Assembly (NCBI RefSeq): GCF_040149665.1
Contig: NZ_JBEFLP010000001.1
Span: 1,922,001 to 1,986,000 of the forward strand
Direction: 5' to 3'
Length of the DNA: 64,000 bases
From: Sulfitobacter sp. HNIBRBA3233
GTDB lineage: Bacteria > Pseudomonadota > Alphaproteobacteria > Rhodobacterales > Rhodobacteraceae
The translations under genes and the position numbers were made by a program. Under the pieces are notes generated by a model. The model saw only the letters and a program-made list of their open reading frames with translations. It ran no database searches and was not told the origin of the DNA. The stretch's first letter is position 1. Each line of letters begins with the position of its first letter. Positions 62,055-64,000 of the stretch are shown here, piece by piece.

Positions 62055-63254
62055 ATGGAACCGTTGCTGTCCCCGACCGCGCCCGCGCGCTTTGCCCTGC
62101 ACCCGCAGGCGCGGGTATTTGCCGGCGACATCGCGCTGGCCCCCGCCCCCGCGCCCGAGGACCGCTGGATCGGTCCGGCCCCGCTGGCCCAGCGGCTGGC
62201 GGCGGTGATGGGGGCGGTGGCGCAGGGCGTGCCGTTCTGCCTGTCCGACACCCGCCCCGCCGGTTTGCACAGGCTGGGACCGGACCGGTTTGCCACGCTG
62301 ACCGGCGGCAGTGCCGGCCGGCCCAAGGTGGTGGCCCGCAGCCAGGCGAGCTGGACCGCAAGCTTCGAGATCGCCGCGACGCGGTTCGGGATCGGACCGC
62401 GCGACAGCGTGGCGGTCATCGGTGATCCGGTGCATTCGCTGGCTCTCTACGCGGCGGTCGAGGCGATGCATCTGGGGGCCGGTTTCCACGCGCTGGGCGA
62501 TCTGGCGCCGCAGGCTCAGGCCGCGCGGATGCGTGCCGCCGGAACAAGCGTGCTTTACGCCACGCCGACGCAGCTGCGGGTGCTGGCGGCCCGCAATACG
62601 GATCCGCTGCCCGGTCTGCGGCTGATCCTGTGCGGCGGCGGCACGCTCGATGCCGTGACGCGCGGGGCGGTGGCGGCGATGTGCCCCAAGGCCGATATGC
62701 ATGTTTTCTACGGCGCGGCGGAGACGAGTTTCATCACCCTTGCCGATGCGCAGACACCGCCGGGCAGCGTGGGCCGCGCCTATCCCGGGGTCGAGATGCG
62801 GCTGACCGGAGATACCATCGCGGTGCGCAGTCCCTACCTGTTCGACGGCTATTTGCAGGGCGAAAGCGCCCATACCCGCTGGCTGGACGGTGGCTGGCTG
62901 ACGCTGGGCGAATACGGCAGGCGCGATGCGGCGGGGTATCTCTATCTGCGCGGGCGCGCGGGGCGGATGATTACCGTGGCGGACCGCAGTGTGTCGCTCG
63001 ACGAGATCACGGACCACCTCGCGCCGCTGGCGCATCCGCGACACCTTGCGGTGATGGCCCGCGCGGACGGGTTGCGCGGGCACCGGATCGCGGTGGCGGT
63101 CAGCGGCGTGGCGGACGACGCGCTGGCACAGCGGCTGTCCGAGGCCTGCCGCGCCGAATTTGGCGTGGGGCCGCAGGCTGTGCGCGCCTTCGATCCCTTC
63201 CCGCTGCTGCCCTCCGGCAAACCCGATCTTGCTGCGCTGGAGCGTCTGGTATGA
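62055..63254 (+). CDS. Compact AMP-binding acyl-CoA synthetase-like protein
   Basis: A 399-residue adenylate-forming enzyme. The ATP loop LTGGSAGRPK lies at residues 82-91, far earlier than in standard ~500-residue ligases, so the usual N-terminal segment is missing or shortened. Other motifs: FYGAAETSF, EYGRRDAAGYLYLRGRAGRMI and the C-terminal catalytic PSGKPDLAAL. It overlaps the downstream thiolase gene by 4 nt. The carboxylate substrate is unknown. Confidence 0.87.
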   Translation: MEPLLSPTAPARFALHPQARVFAGDIALAPAPAPEDRWIGPAPLAQRLAAVMGAVAQGVPFCLSDTRPAGLHRLGPDRFATLTGGSAGRPKVVARSQASWTASFEIAATRFGIGPRDSVAVIGDPVHSLALYAAVEAMHLGAGFHALGDLAPQAQAARMRAAGTSVLYATPTQLRVLAARNTDPLPGLRLILCGGGTLDAVTRGAVAAMCPKADMHVFYGAAETSFITLADAQTPPGSVGRAYPGVEMRLTGDTIAVRSPYLFDGYLQGESAHTRWLDGGWLTLGEYGRRDAAGYLYLRGRAGRMITVADRSVSLDEITDHLAPLAHPRHLAVMARADGLRGHRIAVAVSGVADDALAQRLSEACRAEFGVGPQAVRAFDPFPLLPSGKPDLAALERLV

Positions 63255-64000
63255 GCGCGCATGTCCTTGCGGCCTGCCGCTCGGCGGTGGCACCGCGCGG
63301 CGGGGCCTTTGCGGCACTCGGGCTGGCCGATCTGGGCGCGCCGGTGCTGCGGGCGGCGCTGGCGCACTCGGGAATCGCGTCGGACGCGGTGGACGAGGTG
63401 ATCGTGTCGAACGCCATCGGCGGGGGCGGCAACCCTGCACGGCTGGTGGCGCTGGCCGCCGGTCTGCCCGAAGGCATCGCGGGCCTGAGCATCGACCGGC
63501 AGTGCGCAGGGGGCCTCGACGCGCTGCTGCTGGCGCGGCAGATGATCCTCGCAGGGGATGCCGATGTGGTGATCGCGGGCGGGGTGGAAAGCTATTCGCG
63601 CAGGCCGCTGCGCCTGCGCACCTTCGCGGACAACCGCCCGGCCGAGCCCTATGACCAGCCGCCGTTCACGCCGTGGCCCGACCGCGACCCCGATATGACC
63701 AACGCTGCCGAGGCGCTGGCCGTGGCCGCCGCGATCCCGCGCGCGCGACAGGACGCATGGGCGGTCGACAGCCACGCCAAGGCACGGGCGGCCACCTTCT
63801 CCGACGCGGAAATCGTGCCTTTGCAGGGGCTGGCGCGCGACGCTTTCACCCGTAACCTGACGCCTGCCCTGGCAGCGCGCGCCAAGGTGCTGGCGGGCAG
63901 CGTGACAGCGGCAAATACGGCGGTCGCCGCCGATGCCGCGGCTTTTTGCGTGGTCGTCTCGGACAGATACCGCAGCGACGGTGCGGTGGAGATCCTTGGC
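63251..64000 (+). CDS. Thiolase family protein, N-terminal part
   Basis: Runs off the right edge; 250 codons are visible. Thiolase start VLAACRSAVAPRGGAFAALG and the nucleophilic cysteine C85 in DRQCAGGLDALLLAR, matching the NRQCSSG pattern. GGVESYSRRPL follows. Its ATG overlaps the acyl-CoA synthetase stop (ATGA), so the two work together. Direction (degradative or biosynthetic) cannot be told. Confidence 0.92.
   Translation, partial: MSAHVLAACRSAVAPRGGAFAALGLADLGAPVLRAALAHSGIASDAVDEVIVSNAIGGGGNPARLVALAAGLPEGIAGLSIDRQCAGGLDALLLARQMILAGDADVVIAGGVESYSRRPLRLRTFADNRPAEPYDQPPFTPWPDRDPDMTNAAEALAVAAAIPRARQDAWAVDSHAKARAATFSDAEIVPLQGLARDAFTRNLTPALAARAKVLAGSVTAANTAVAADAAAFCVVVSDRYRSDGAVEILG

Overview
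The window is a GC-rich, gene-dense stretch of an alphaproteobacterial chromosome, almost certainly from the Roseobacter group (Rhodobacteraceae). The signs are MipZ and TrcR cell-cycle proteins, an F0 operon with paired b and b' subunits separated from F1, a TRAP transporter, B12 synthesis genes including BluB, and the order ffh-aroQ-rpsP-bluB-rimM-trmD-rplS-rpmE. I see no prophage, insertion sequence or CRISPR array. Most of the window is core genome, so the unusual material sits in small genes, leaders and a few accessory genes.

Layout. 1-2.6 kb: end of cobC, cobD, a lytic transglycosylase and a rhodanese. 2.7-6.8 kb: smc and a small lipoprotein on the minus strand, with a perfect DnaA box upstream of smc. 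6.9-10.4 kb: a FadR-type regulator, then the F0 ATP synthase operon atpI-B-E-X-F on the minus strand, with hairpins on both sides of atpE. 10.5-13.9 kb: an ArsR regulator, two tiny paralogous membrane proteins, lysR-eamA, and a divergent azoreductase. 14-22.8 kb: a long plus-strand operon for SRP (ffh), chorismate mutase, S16, BluB, RimM, TrmD, L19 and L31. Embedded in it are two sulfotransferase-like paralogues, a NodB-like deacetylase and a GNAT enzyme.

22.9-33 kb: a LysR regulator, mipZ, an EamA exporter, a cytosine-deaminase-like hydrolase, an orphan Tat-exported peptide-type binding protein, a BoxR-like regulator (HTH plus shikimate kinase) and a complete TRAP transporter. 33-39 kb: a CAU tRNA, hemF, an SDR lacking its catalytic lysine, an rRNA methyltransferase, clpS, a HAD hydrolase and a SPOR-containing D,D-carboxypeptidase. 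39-46.6 kb: a LysR regulator divergent from a 44-residue ORF and an isochorismatase-like hydrolase, then yejABEF. 46.7-51.7 kb: a membrane cytochrome c, pheA, an SRPBCC protein, nudC and a 5'-nucleotidase.

51.7-64 kb: SRP RNA (ffs), a YpfJ zinc protease, a DUF202 protein, dnaX-orf-ybaB-recR, an ornithine/lysine decarboxylase with a long structured leader, an endonuclease/phosphatase-family protein, trcR, a secreted RNase T2, a quinone oxidoreductase, and an acyl-CoA synthetase/thiolase pair cut by the window edge.

Functional themes are B12 synthesis (cobC, cobD, bluB), co-translational targeting (ffh and ffs), chromosome and division control (smc, mipZ, trcR), replication and repair (dnaX, ybaB, recR), and uptake of peptides and organic acids (yej, TRAP, orphan binding protein). 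No single obviously new multi-gene system is visible. The best leads are the glycan-modifier-like genes inside the rimM-trmD-rplS operon, the paired micro-proteins at 11.1 kb, a repeated GTTACCC-N2-GGGTAAC element in two convergent gaps, the decarboxylase leader, and the compact AMP-ligase/thiolase pair at the right edge.
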